A DNA stretch of 64,000 nucleotides from Longispora fulva (GTDB lineage: Bacteria > Actinomycetota > Actinomycetes > Mycobacteriales > Micromonosporaceae): assembly GCF_015751905.1 (NCBI RefSeq), contig NZ_JADOUF010000001.1, positions 4,464,001 to 4,528,000 on the forward strand, given 5' to 3'. Positions 8,407 through 16,282 of this stretch are shown here, in pieces. Positions within the stretch are counted from its first letter, which is position 1. Every line of letters starts with the position of its first letter. A program made the translations under genes and the position numbers. Below the pieces are notes generated by a model. That model did no database searches and had not been told where the DNA came from. It saw only the letters and a program-made list of their open reading frames with translations.

Positions 8407-9695
8407 AGGTCCAGCCGACCGGCCAGGTTGTGCTTCAGCGGCGGACACGGCACGTGCCCCTCCCGCCACAGCTTCGGACACGCGCCCCCGCACAGCGGCA
8501 GGATCCGGCACCCCCGGCACCCGGTCTCGTCGGCGTCGAGGGCGTCGGCCCAGTCGTCGAACTCCCCCAACGGGCGCGGCCCGTCCGCCACCGTGGCCAG
8601 GGTCGCGACCCGGCGGTCGGCGAAGCCGGGGACCAGGGGCTGCTCGGTGCACGAGTACAGCCCGCCGTCGGGGGCCACGACCTCGGCGTGCGGGGTGACG
8701 GCGACGCACACCACCTTCTTCGGCCGGGTCGGCAGCAGGGCGGTGGTCAGCCCGTGCCGGGCGTACGCGGCCAGCCACTCCAGTTCCGTGTCCGCCATCC
8801 GGGCCCGGTCCAGGGCGACGTCGGCCACGTCGTTGCCCCACGGGTGCAGCGGCGCGGGGTAGAACCCGACCCGGGGGTCGGCGAGCCCCGCCCCGGCCAT
8901 CGCGGCCGCGAACTCGTCGGCCAGGTGCGCGTTGCCGACCCCGACGTTGGTCCGGACCCGCCAGGTGAGGTCGGCGTGCGCGGCCAGGGCTCCGGCCATC
9001 ACCCGCACGACGTGCGCGAAGGACCCGCCGCCGCGTTTGAGGGGCCGGCTCGCGTCGTGCGCGGCCGCCGGGCCGTCCAGGGTGACCTCGATGGACCGCA
9101 GCCGGCCCTCGCCGTGCAGGGCCGCCAGCTTGCGGGCGTCGAGCAGCGCGCCGTTGGTGACCATGTTGGCCGCGTAGCGCACGCCGGCGGCGTCGGCCGC
9201 GGCCGTGAACCGGCGGGACAGGTCCCGGATCACGGCGTACCCGGCCATGGGCTCCGCGCCGAACCAGGCGACGCGGACCGTGTCGTACCGGCCGCTGTGG
9301 ACGGTGGCGGCGAACCGGGCGGTCAGCAGGTCTCGGTGCCCGGGCGTGGTGGCGCCCCGGGTGTGCTCCTGGCCGCAGTACGCGCAGGACATGTTGCACC
9401 AGCTCGTGGGCATCACCACGAACCGGCGCTCCCGGGTGTCGGCGACCGCGCGCCGGGATCCGGCGATCACGGCGGCCGGCTCGTCGGTACCCGTCTCCAC
9501 GAGCAGCCCCGCCGCGTGCAGGGCCCGCTCCGCGTCGTCGGGGAGCGCCGTGCCGCCGGCGAGCCGGTCGGCGGTCACCGGGTCCACAAGGAACACCCGG
9601 GCCGTGGCCGCCTGCAGGACGGGCCGCACCACGTGTCCGGCGGGGTGCCGGAAGGGGGTGCGGCCCACGAACACGTACCTGCTCGGCTGGAACAT
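8373..9695 (-). CDS. Radical SAM/SPASM peptide maturase
   Basis: 440 residues. The radical SAM cluster motif CNMSCAYC occupies residues 100-107 (CX3CX2C). A C-terminal SPASM region holds cysteines in CVAV, YSC, then CRGCRILPLCGGAC and a final PC, enough for two auxiliary Fe-S clusters. The first 95 residues form a separate N-terminal domain that could bind a leader peptide. Its ATG shares one base with the stop of the 52-codon gene upstream (TGATG), so the two are co-translated. Enzymes with this architecture build thioether, ether or C-C crosslinks in ribosomal peptides (family knowledge). The reaction here is unknown; no relative was recognised. Confidence 0.88.
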   Translation of the reverse strand: MFQPSRYVFVGRTPFRHPAGHVVRPVLQAATARVFLVDPVTADRLAGGTALPDDAERALHAAGLLVETGTDEPAAVIAGSRRAVADTRERRFVVMPTSWCNMSCAYCGQEHTRGATTPGHRDLLTARFAATVHSGRYDTVRVAWFGAEPMAGYAVIRDLSRRFTAAADAAGVRYAANMVTNGALLDARKLAALHGEGRLRSIEVTLDGPAAAHDASRPLKRGGGSFAHVVRVMAGALAAHADLTWRVRTNVGVGNAHLADEFAAAMAGAGLADPRVGFYPAPLHPWGNDVADVALDRARMADTELEWLAAYARHGLTTALLPTRPKKVVCVAVTPHAEVVAPDGGLYSCTEQPLVPGFADRRVATLATVADGPRPLGEFDDWADALDADETGCRGCRILPLCGGACPKLWREGHVPCPPLKHNLAGRLDLYALSAGCAPL

Positions 9696-9853
9696 CAGTC
9701 GGGAAGACAGCCGCCGTCGTGTACCCCGAGGGTGCCGACGTCGACCGAACCGACGGCCTGGGTAATCTCCTCGAGGAACATCCGGAAAACGGTATCCCCC
9801 GCGTCCTTGATCTGCTCGACCGCATGGATCACGATCTGGGGATCGAGGTTCAT
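9695..9853 (-). CDS. Putative RiPP precursor peptide (52 residues)
   Basis: A 52-codon gene with AGGAGTGGCG before its ATG, ending directly on the start of the radical SAM gene. Residues 1-30 look like an amphipathic helical leader (MNLDPQIVIHAVEQIK, then FRMFLEEI); the tail from about residue 36 is Gly/Asp/Val-rich and ends HDGGCLPD with the only cysteine at 49. Size, position and layout are what one expects of a maturase substrate. The DGxC near the end recalls the mycofactocin precursor but the terminal VY is absent. Precursor status is inferred from context, not from a recognised family. Confidence 0.7.
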   Translation of the reverse strand: MNLDPQIVIHAVEQIKDAGDTVFRMFLEEITQAVGSVDVGTLGVHDGGCLPD

Positions 9854-9906
9854 CGCCACTCCTGTGCTTGACCTGTGCGTATGACTGCCCCGAGTAACGC
9901 TCACTG

Positions 9907-9957
9907 TTGGTTAAACGACAAGCTTTTGTCAAGCATTTGATATACTTCCTTAACCAA
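9907..9957. promoter_or_regulatory. Divergent promoter/operator between RiPP genes and ArsR-type regulator
   Basis: TTGGTTAA at 9907-9914 and TTAACCAA at 9950-9957 form an 8-bp inverted repeat with 35 bp between the arms. Inside lie GACAA-GCTT-TTGTC (9916-9929) and an extended -10, TGATATACT (9938-9946), facing the regulator. On the opposite strand a TTGACA (9932-9927) faces the precursor. The segment is markedly A+T-rich for this genome. The arrangement suggests one regulator binding the repeat and controlling both directions, including its own gene. Confidence 0.6.
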
Positions 9958-9987
9958 ATCAGAGCAGAACGTGATGAGGTACCGGGA

Positions 9988-10566
9988 ATGGAGCAGGAAC
10001 CGTCACGACGCGTCGTGCAGGATATCGACACCCTCAAGGCGCTCGCTGATCCCATCCGCCTCACTGTGCTCGAGCTGATGATGGCCGACCACACCCGGAC
10101 CTGGACCGCCAAGGAGCTCGCGTCGCGGGTCGGCATCTCGACCACGAAGATCTACTACCATCTGAACACTCTGGAGCAACGCGCCCTGCTCCAGATCCGC
10201 AGCACCCGGGTCGTCAACGGCATCATCGAGAAGCACTATGGCGCGAGCCAGCAGCGGATCACGTTCCAGCGGGGCGCCGACCGGCCCCGCGACCCCGGCG
10301 GCGACGTCGAGGACGTGATGATCGCGCTGTTCGACCGGGTGCGCAACGACATCGAGGAGCGGCTGCGCACCGGGGCCAACGTGATGAGCCGCGAGGCCCC
10401 GCCGGAGACCCGGGCGATGGTCAGCCACTCGATCGCGCACGTCCGGCCCGACCGGGCGGAGGAGTTCCGGGCCCGGCTGCTGGCCCTCGCGGAGGAGTTC
10501 CGGGCGGCCGACGACGGGACCCAGCAGGAGTACCAGCTGTTGATCGCGATCCATCCCAGGAATTGA
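9988..10566 (+). CDS. ArsR-type winged-helix regulator
   Basis: 192 residues with an N-terminal winged helix: IDTLKALADPIRLTVLELMM, then WTAKELASRVGISTTKIYYHL, the classic ArsR/HTH_20 signature. There is no evident metal-binding cysteine pair, so it probably senses something other than a metal. The C-terminal half (about residues 95-192) is an acidic/basic helical domain possibly used for dimerisation or ligand sensing. The ATG at 9988 has GAGG upstream; the frame is open back to a TTG at 9907, but that would run through the promoter. It is divergent from the precursor and maturase, which makes it their likely regulator. Confidence 0.82.
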   Translation: MEQEPSRRVVQDIDTLKALADPIRLTVLELMMADHTRTWTAKELASRVGISTTKIYYHLNTLEQRALLQIRSTRVVNGIIEKHYGASQQRITFQRGADRPRDPGGDVEDVMIALFDRVRNDIEERLRTGANVMSREAPPETRAMVSHSIAHVRPDRAEEFRARLLALAEEFRAADDGTQQEYQLLIAIHPRN

Positions 10567-10606
10567 CACCCTTTTCTGGAAGCTTTGTTTTCAGTACGGT
10601 GTGCCG

Positions 10607-11290
10607 ATGAGCATCCGGCACCTCGCGGTCACGGCCGCCCTCGGCGCGGTCCTGTTCGGTTCGGGATGTGTCGGCCCCTCGCCGGCCGCCCCGGCACCCA
10701 CGGCCGCCGTCCCCTCCCCCGCGCCCCCGGCGACCATGAGCACCGCCCAGCAGGCCCTCGCCGGCGACTGCGCGGCCGCCCTCGCCCCGCTGCTGACCCT
10801 CACGGGCTCCACCGGGGTCGACACGAGCACGCACACGGCGTTGCAGCCGATCTCCGGCGGCGACGGCTCGACCGGGGTGACCTGCGTGGACGCCCTCGCC
10901 CTGCCGGCCGGCGACCCGGGGCAGGCCACGAAGCACGCGGCGGTCGCCGAGGCGCACGTGCAGCCGGTGACCCCGGCCGTGCGGGCCGACAAGATGCTCC
11001 GCGCCTTCTTCGGGCTGTGCCGGCTGGGCGGCGGCGAGAACCTGCCCCAGCCCCTGGACGGTCACGACTCGGCGATCAGAGACGGCCTTTCCGTGTACGC
11101 CTGGCCCCAGGGCCCCGTCCCCTCCCACCAGCCGCGCTGCTACTTCTACCACTCCGACAGCCTGCTGCTGCAGGTCAAGGTGACCGTGCTCTACCCGGCG
11201 CCGACCGGTCCGTCGACAGAGGACCTGAAGCGGATCGCGGCGGCGTCGGACGCGTACGCGGCCAAGCTCGTCGAACTGGCAAAGACCTGA
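10607..11290 (+). CDS. Putative lipoprotein of unknown function
   Basis: 227 residues. A hydrophobic signal (HLAVTAALGAVLFG) ends in GSGC, a slightly non-canonical lipobox, followed by a Pro/Ala-rich linker. The mature part contains three more cysteines (TCVD, LCRL, RCYF) and YFYHSDSLLLQVKVTVLYP near the end. I recognise no family. The ATG at 10607 is preferred over the GTG at 10601 because it gives a tidier signal peptide; neither has a strong ribosome site. Confidence 0.65.
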   Translation: MSIRHLAVTAALGAVLFGSGCVGPSPAAPAPTAAVPSPAPPATMSTAQQALAGDCAAALAPLLTLTGSTGVDTSTHTALQPISGGDGSTGVTCVDALALPAGDPGQATKHAAVAEAHVQPVTPAVRADKMLRAFFGLCRLGGGENLPQPLDGHDSAIRDGLSVYAWPQGPVPSHQPRCYFYHSDSLLLQVKVTVLYPAPTGPSTEDLKRIAAASDAYAAKLVELAKT

Positions 11291-11326
11291 CAGTCTCGAC
11301 CGGCCCGGTTCGATAGACCTGTACCT

Positions 11327-12166
11327 ATGACCGAGAAACCCGCTGTCCTCATCACAGGCTGTTCCACCGGCATCGGCCGGGCCACCGCCGAGCGCCTGAC
11401 CGCCTCCGGGGACTGGACCGTCTACGCGACGGCCCGCGACCCTGAGACCCTCCGCGACCTGGGCGCGGCCGGGGCCAGGGTCCGCCGACTGGACACCACC
11501 GACGACGAGTCGATGCGCGCCGTGGTCGACGAGGCGGGCGACTCGCTGTTCGGCCTGGTCAACAACGCCGGCTACGGCGAGTACGGCGTCGTCGAGGAGC
11601 TCCCCGTCGAGGCGCTGCGCCGGGGCTTCGAGACCAATGTGGTGGGCACCGTGCGGCTCTGCCAGCTCGCGCTGCCCCGGATGCGGGCGGCCGGGGCCGG
11701 CCGGATCGTGATCGTCGGCTCGGTCGGGGGGCTGTTCACGTTCCCGGCGGCGGCCGGCTACCACCTGACGAAGTACGCGCTGGAGTCCCTCGCCGACGCG
11801 CTGCGCTACGAGGTCGCGCCGTTCGGCGTCGGGGTCACACTGATCCAGCCGGGGCTGGTGCGCACGGAGTTCGGGGCGACGGCGCTGCGCACGCTGGCGG
11901 CCAACGGGGCGGCGGACGGGCCGTACACGGAGGTGAAGTCCCAGGTGGAGACGATGTACCGGCGGGCGTTCACCGACCCGGCCGCCGGGGTGGGGCCGGA
12001 GACGGTCGCCGAGGCGATCGAGGGCGCGCTGACCGGGGAACGCGCCCCGAGCCGGGACCTGGTGGCCGCCGAGGGTCCGTACTTCGTGAACCTGCGCCGG
12101 GAGCTCGGCGACGACGGGTTCGACGGGGCACTCCGGACAATGCTCGCGAACGAGCCCCGGGAGTGA
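11327..12166 (+). CDS. Short-chain dehydrogenase/reductase
   Basis: 279 residues of a classical SDR: TGCSTGIG glycine-rich NADP motif near residue 10, an NNAGYGEYG loop near 85, the catalytic serine in IVGSVGG, and YHLTK with the Tyr and Lys of the active site near 145. ALESLADALRYEVAPFGV and QPGLVRTEF follow as usual. Relatives act on ketones, sugars or lipids in the cytosol; no substrate can be given. No Shine-Dalgarno is visible, so a leaderless message is possible. Confidence 0.9.
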   Translation: MTEKPAVLITGCSTGIGRATAERLTASGDWTVYATARDPETLRDLGAAGARVRRLDTTDDESMRAVVDEAGDSLFGLVNNAGYGEYGVVEELPVEALRRGFETNVVGTVRLCQLALPRMRAAGAGRIVIVGSVGGLFTFPAAAGYHLTKYALESLADALRYEVAPFGVGVTLIQPGLVRTEFGATALRTLAANGAADGPYTEVKSQVETMYRRAFTDPAAGVGPETVAEAIEGALTGERAPSRDLVAAEGPYFVNLRRELGDDGFDGALRTMLANEPRE

Positions 12167-12188
12167 TCACTCTCGGTTAGCGTGGGGC

Positions 12189-12443
12189 ATGGACCTTCTC
12201 GCGTACCTGAGTGACGACAACGGCAGCTGGATCGGCGGCCTGATCGGCGGCACGTGTGGGCTGATCTGCTCCCTCGGCAGCCTGATCCTGTTCATCGCGG
12301 CGCTGGTCAGCATTCTCAAGGCTGATCGGCTGTCGACGGCGGCCAAGATCCTGTGGGCGGTCGTCGCGTTCGCCTTCCCGTTCATCGGGAGCCTGGCCTG
12401 GTTCTTCTGGGGCAAGAAGAACCAGGACAAGCTCAGCTTCTGA
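12189..12443 (+). CDS. Small PLDc_N-type membrane protein
   Basis: 84 residues with two membrane spans (about 15-45 and 55-77), separated by LKADRLSTAAKILWAVV. The WAVVAFAFPFIGSLAWFFWG segment is the signature of the phospholipase D N-terminal (PLDc_N) module, which here stands alone as a small integral membrane protein of unknown role. It follows the SDR by 22 bases, and its last 11 bases overlap the convergent membrane gene. Confidence 0.75.
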   Translation: MDLLAYLSDDNGSWIGGLIGGTCGLICSLGSLILFIAALVSILKADRLSTAAKILWAVVAFAFPFIGSLAWFFWGKKNQDKLSF

Positions 12444-13491
12444 CCACCGACCCGGCCCGCACCGGTCGAGACACGACGACCTCGGCCGGGCGGGCCGCCA
12501 GGCCGCCGATCAGCGCGCCCACCGCCGCCGACATCACGATGGTGCCGCTCCACAGCTCCACCGGCCAGCGCACGCCCTCGAGGAGATCCAGGGCGAGGAG
12601 GTGCGCGGACCAGACCACCGCCCCGAACAGCGCCCCGGCGAGCGGCAGCCGCAGCGGGGCGTCGAGGCCGCGCGCACGGTCCAGGTACCCCACGAGGATG
12701 TCGACGACGACGGCGCCGGCGGTGGCCGCCCCGGCCGCGACGGTCTGGGTCCCTGGCAGGTCGAGGATGCCCACGGCGAACAGGGCCACGACCGCCACCA
12801 GGGCAGTGGCCGTGCCGGGCACCGCACTCCGGCGGCGCAGCACCAGGGTCAGCGGCAGCACCAGGAGCGCCGTGGTGACCAGGTAGGACGTGAGGCTCAT
12901 CGAGGCCGCCAGGTAGCCGGGGGTGCCCTGGGCGCCGGCGTACGGCCGGGTGGGTTCGATCGACTGGAACGCCGAGGCGTAGATCAGGAACACCGCCGTG
13001 CTCGTGGTGCCGAGCACGAGCGCGCCGATCCCGGCGGCGGTGCGCAGCGTGCCGGTCGAGCCGGCCGCCCACCAGGAGCGCAGCGGGCTGGTCAGCAGCA
13101 GTCCGGAGCCGATCGCCAGGCCGATGTGGGTGGGGCTGAACAGGGCGTCGAGGTCCGTCTCGATCCCGAACACCGAGTGCCAGACCAGATCGAGGTTGCC
13201 GGCGAAGAAGAAGATCACGGCACCGACCACGCCGACCTTGTAGCCGGCGGGCCAGGCGTCGCGCCACCACAGCCGGTGACCGTCGCGGCGGCGGTAGGCC
13301 AGGAACACCGTCCACAGCGCGGTGGCGACGAATCCCGAGTAGAGGATCGCGTGCCAGGGCGTGAAGATCGTCTCCAGAGCCCTGATGTTGTTGTGGGCCC
13401 AGCCGTCGGTGAGCGCTCCGCCGACGAGCCAGGCCCCGAAGAACGTCGTCAGCGCGTCCTCGCGGGGGGACGCCGCCCTAGAAATGGACAT
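12433..13491 (-). CDS. Polytopic membrane protein, unknown
   Basis: 352 residues with about nine to ten hydrophobic segments. An early segment reads FFGAWLVGGALTDGWAHNN, followed by TPWHAILYSGF and NLDLVWHSVFGIE, so conserved-looking His and Asp residues sit within or next to the membrane spans. No family was recognised. It follows the S41 peptidase on the same strand by 24 bases and probably shares its transcript. A weak GAAGA precedes the ATG. Confidence 0.65.
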   Translation of the reverse strand: MSISRAASPREDALTTFFGAWLVGGALTDGWAHNNIRALETIFTPWHAILYSGFVATALWTVFLAYRRRDGHRLWWRDAWPAGYKVGVVGAVIFFFAGNLDLVWHSVFGIETDLDALFSPTHIGLAIGSGLLLTSPLRSWWAAGSTGTLRTAAGIGALVLGTTSTAVFLIYASAFQSIEPTRPYAGAQGTPGYLAASMSLTSYLVTTALLVLPLTLVLRRRSAVPGTATALVAVVALFAVGILDLPGTQTVAAGAATAGAVVVDILVGYLDRARGLDAPLRLPLAGALFGAVVWSAHLLALDLLEGVRWPVELWSGTIVMSAAVGALIGGLAARPAEVVVSRPVRAGSVVRS

Positions 13492-13515
13492 TCTTCAATA
13501 CTGGCACTCCGTGCC

Positions 13516-14454
13516 TTATTTTTCCAGAGCGGAGCGTGCCTCCTCCAGCACGGTGGGTGCCGTCGAGGTCTCCGCCACGTGCTTCAACGCCAGGGTGTAC
13601 GCGTGCCCGAACGCCTCCTCCGCCGGCAGCGCGATGTCGGGGACCACGCCGACGCCCTCCCAGTTCGTACCCGTCACGGGGTTGATCGAACGGGCCACCG
13701 GGACCGTGATCTCCACGGTCTTCGACACCGGGAACCGGTCGGTCGGGTGCGCCCCGCCCCGGGTGGTCTCCCCGATCAGGGTCGCCCGCTTCAGCGCCTG
13801 GAGGTTGTAGGCGAACTCCTCGCCGGCCGAGAAGGTGAACCCGCTGGTCAGCACGTAGACCGGCTTGTCGACGTAGCGGGAGCCGGGCAGGTAGGCCAGG
13901 GTCCAGAAGTCGCGGGTGTGCTTGGTCGCCGAGTCGTAGATGCTGTTGAGATGGGTCTCGGAATCCCCGAACAGGTAGCTGTTCCACATCTGGACCCCGT
14001 CCGGGTCGCCGCCCCGGTTCACCGTCAGGTCGAAGATCAGCGCGTCGGTGTTGGCGACCAGCTCCATCGCCGCCGCGATCGCCCGGCCACCGTTGCCCGG
14101 TGAGGTGACGCCGTTCAGCTTGATGTAGCCGACATTGCCGGCGAGCCGCTCGGTCCTCATGATCCCGTAGTTGTTCAGCCGCTGCTGCTCCTTCCACACC
14201 GCGTCGGCGTCCGCCGCGGTCTCACCGGCCTCCTGGAGGTCCACATGCCGGATCCGGAGCCGCAGGTGCTTGTCCGCGCACACCGCGAAGAGCTGCTCCG
14301 TGACCCGTTCGCCGAGCCGCTCCTCGGTCAGACCCTCGTACTCCCCCGCCGCCAGGCTGGCCTCGATCACGGTCGCGGCCTCCTCGGCCTTGTCCGGAAA
14401 CACGTATTTGTCACGCAGGATCGCCAGGGCGTCCTCGATCAGGGTCTTCGACAT
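13516..14454 (-). CDS. S41-family peptidase
   Basis: 312 residues resembling C-terminal processing/IRBP-like serine peptidases: an N-terminal helical domain, then GNVGYIKLNGV, FDLTVNRGGDPDGV, and TSGFTFSAGEEFAYNLQ holding the presumed catalytic serine. There is no PDZ domain and no signal peptide, so it may be cytosolic, unlike typical exported Ctp proteases. Its start lies divergent from the drrA-like gene, with phased GTCAG repeats between them. The ATG lacks a good ribosome site. Confidence 0.85.
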   Translation of the reverse strand: MSKTLIEDALAILRDKYVFPDKAEEAATVIEASLAAGEYEGLTEERLGERVTEQLFAVCADKHLRLRIRHVDLQEAGETAADADAVWKEQQRLNNYGIMRTERLAGNVGYIKLNGVTSPGNGGRAIAAAMELVANTDALIFDLTVNRGGDPDGVQMWNSYLFGDSETHLNSIYDSATKHTRDFWTLAYLPGSRYVDKPVYVLTSGFTFSAGEEFAYNLQALKRATLIGETTRGGAHPTDRFPVSKTVEITVPVARSINPVTGTNWEGVGVVPDIALPAEEAFGHAYTLALKHVAETSTAPTVLEEARSALEK

Positions 14455-14474
14455 GGCCAGGACGGTACCGGCGG

Positions 14475-14520
14475 GTCAGCGCGGTGTCAGCGGGATTAAT
14501 CCGTGTCAGCGCGCTGTCAG
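14475..14520. promoter_or_regulatory. Phased direct repeats upstream of drrAB-like operon
   Basis: GTCAG occurs at 14475, 14486, 14505 and 14516, giving spacings of 11, 19 and 11 bp. Put another way, the 16-mer GTCAGCGCGGTGTCAG (14475-14490) is repeated as GTCAGCGCGCTGTCAG (14505-14520) exactly 30 bp downstream. Direct repeats phased at 11 bp are the usual footprint of SARP and OmpR-family regulators (family knowledge). The array ends 23 bp before the ABC transporter start at 14544 and lies between divergent genes. Confidence 0.6.
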
Positions 14521-14543
14521 ACCCCGGGTGCACAGTGCTGGAC

Positions 14544-15494
14544 ATGACATACGCGATTCAGGCCGAGGGGCTGGTCAAGAGGTACGGGGAGACCACAGCC
14601 CTGGCGGGGGTGGACCTGTCCGTGCGGACCGGCACCGTGCTCGGCCTCCTGGGCCCCAACGGGGCCGGCAAGACCACCACCGTGCGGGTGCTCGCCACCC
14701 TGCTGCGCCCCGACGCGGGACACGCCACCGTGTGCGGGTACGACGTGACGACCCAGGCGCACCAGGTCCGGCAGCTGATCGGGCTCACCGGGCAGTACGC
14801 GTCGGTGGACGAGACCCTGACCGGGGTCGAGAACCTCGTGCTGATCGGCCGGCTGCTCGGCCTGTCCCGGGCCGACGCCAAGGGGCGCGCCCAGCGGCTG
14901 CTCGCCGACTTCCGGCTCGACGAGGCCGGCGGCCGGGCCGCCAAGACGTACTCGGGCGGGATGCGCCGCCGGCTCGACCTCGCCGCGAGCCTGGTCGGCC
15001 GGCCCCGGGTGCTCTACCTGGACGAGCCGACCACGGGCCTCGACCCGCGCAGCCGCAACGAGATGTGGGACATCATCCGGCTCCTCGTGGCGGACGGGAC
15101 GACGGTGCTGCTCACGACGCAGTACCTGGAAGAGGCCGACCTGCTCGCCGACGTCGTCGCCGTCGTCGACCACGGCCGGGTGATCGCCGAGGGCACGCCC
15201 GCCGACCTCAAGGCCCGCACCGGCGGCCAGACCCTGGAGGTCCGGCCCGCCGACGCCGCGCAGATCCCGCTGGTGCTGTCCCTGATGAGCGGGGTGGCCA
15301 CCACGGCCCCGCAGGTCGTCAGCGGGCTGGTCACCGCGCCGGTCACCGACCCGGCCGCGATGCCGCTCGTCGTCCGCCGGCTGGAGGACGCCGGCGTGCT
15401 CGTCAGCGAGCTGGCCCTGCGCGGGTCCAGCCTCGACGAGGTCTTCCTGTCCCTGACCGGACACCGCACCGACTCCGAAAGGACCCTGGTATGA
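14544..15494 (+). CDS. ABC transporter ATPase, DrrA type
   Basis: 316 residues: Walker A GPNGAGKTTT, ABC signature YSGGMRRRLDLA, Walker B VLYLDEPTTGLD and the switch histidine region TTQYLEEAD. The C-terminal 90 residues follow the DrrA/daunorubicin-resistance layout (IAEGTPADLKA, then SLDEVFLSLTGH). It energises export of a small molecule with the permease encoded next, which it overlaps by ATGA. The ATG at 14544 is chosen; a GTG nine bases upstream is possible. No ribosome site is visible, so it may be leaderless. Confidence 0.9.
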   Translation: MTYAIQAEGLVKRYGETTALAGVDLSVRTGTVLGLLGPNGAGKTTTVRVLATLLRPDAGHATVCGYDVTTQAHQVRQLIGLTGQYASVDETLTGVENLVLIGRLLGLSRADAKGRAQRLLADFRLDEAGGRAAKTYSGGMRRRLDLAASLVGRPRVLYLDEPTTGLDPRSRNEMWDIIRLLVADGTTVLLTTQYLEEADLLADVVAVVDHGRVIAEGTPADLKARTGGQTLEVRPADAAQIPLVLSLMSGVATTAPQVVSGLVTAPVTDPAAMPLVVRRLEDAGVLVSELALRGSSLDEVFLSLTGHRTDSERTLV

Positions 15495-16282
15495 CCACCC
15501 TGACCCTCACCCCCCGGGTCAGCCCGGCCGCCGGGCTCCGGCACACCCTGACGCTGGCCTGGCGCACCCTGGTGCAGATCAAGCACAACCCGGCGGAGCT
15601 GCTGGACTTCAGCATCCAGCCGATCATGTTCCTGCTGCTGTTCACGTACGTGTTCGGCAACGCGATCATGGGCAGCACCGGGGACTACCTGACCTTCGCC
15701 CTGCCCGGCATCATCGTGCAGAACGCCCTGTTCGCCACGATGAACACCGGCGTCGGGCTCAGCACCGACCTGGAGAAGGGCGTCTTCGACCGGCTCCGGT
15801 CCCTGCCGATCGCCCGCACGGCGCCCCTGGCCGGCCGGATCATCGCCGACGTCGTCAAGCAGTCCTGGGCCGTGGCGCTCCTGCTCGGCGGCGGCTGGGT
15901 GCTCGGCTTCCGGATCGGCACCGACCCGCTCAGCGTGCTCGGCGGCTTCCTGCTCCTGCTGGTGTTCGCGCTGGCCGTGTCCTGGATCTCGGTGCTGATC
16001 GGCATGCTCGCCGCCAACCCGGAGAAGGTGCAGATCTTCGGATTCACGGTGCTGTTCCCGATCACCTTCACTGGGAACGTGTTTGTCCCGGTTTCGAAGA
16101 TGCCCGGCTGGTTGCAGGCCTGGGCGAAGGTCAACCCGGTGAGCATCATCGCCGACGCACTGCGCGGCCTGTGGGTCACCGGCGCCGAGGCCCGGCCGAT
16201 CGTCTACGCCCTGCTGTGGGCCGCCGGCCTGACCGCGGTGTTCGCGACCCTGGCCGTGCGGGCCTTCAAGCGGCGGACGTGA
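15491..16282 (+). CDS. ABC-2 permease, DrrB type
   Basis: 263 residues with six hydrophobic segments, the layout of ABC-2 export permeases: DFSIQPIMFLLLFTYVFG, then FALPGIIVQNALFATMNTG, FDRLRSLPIARTAPLAGR and NVFVPVSKMPGWLQAWAKVN. These motifs are typical of DrrB-like drug exporters. It is translationally coupled to the ATPase gene. Together they form a two-component efflux pump; the substrate could be a drug, a lipid or an own metabolite. The last 17 bases overlap the convergent SARP gene. Confidence 0.9.
   Translation: MTTLTLTPRVSPAAGLRHTLTLAWRTLVQIKHNPAELLDFSIQPIMFLLLFTYVFGNAIMGSTGDYLTFALPGIIVQNALFATMNTGVGLSTDLEKGVFDRLRSLPIARTAPLAGRIIADVVKQSWAVALLLGGGWVLGFRIGTDPLSVLGGFLLLLVFALAVSWISVLIGMLAANPEKVQIFGFTVLFPITFTGNVFVPVSKMPGWLQAWAKVNPVSIIADALRGLWVTGAEARPIVYALLWAAGLTAVFATLAVRAFKRRT

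Noticed and set aside
9695-9853. Mycofactocin or PQQ-type precursor
   Set aside because: The C-terminal DGxC is suggestive, but the terminal Val-Tyr of MftA and the Glu/Tyr pair of PqqA are absent, and no mft or pqq partner genes are present.
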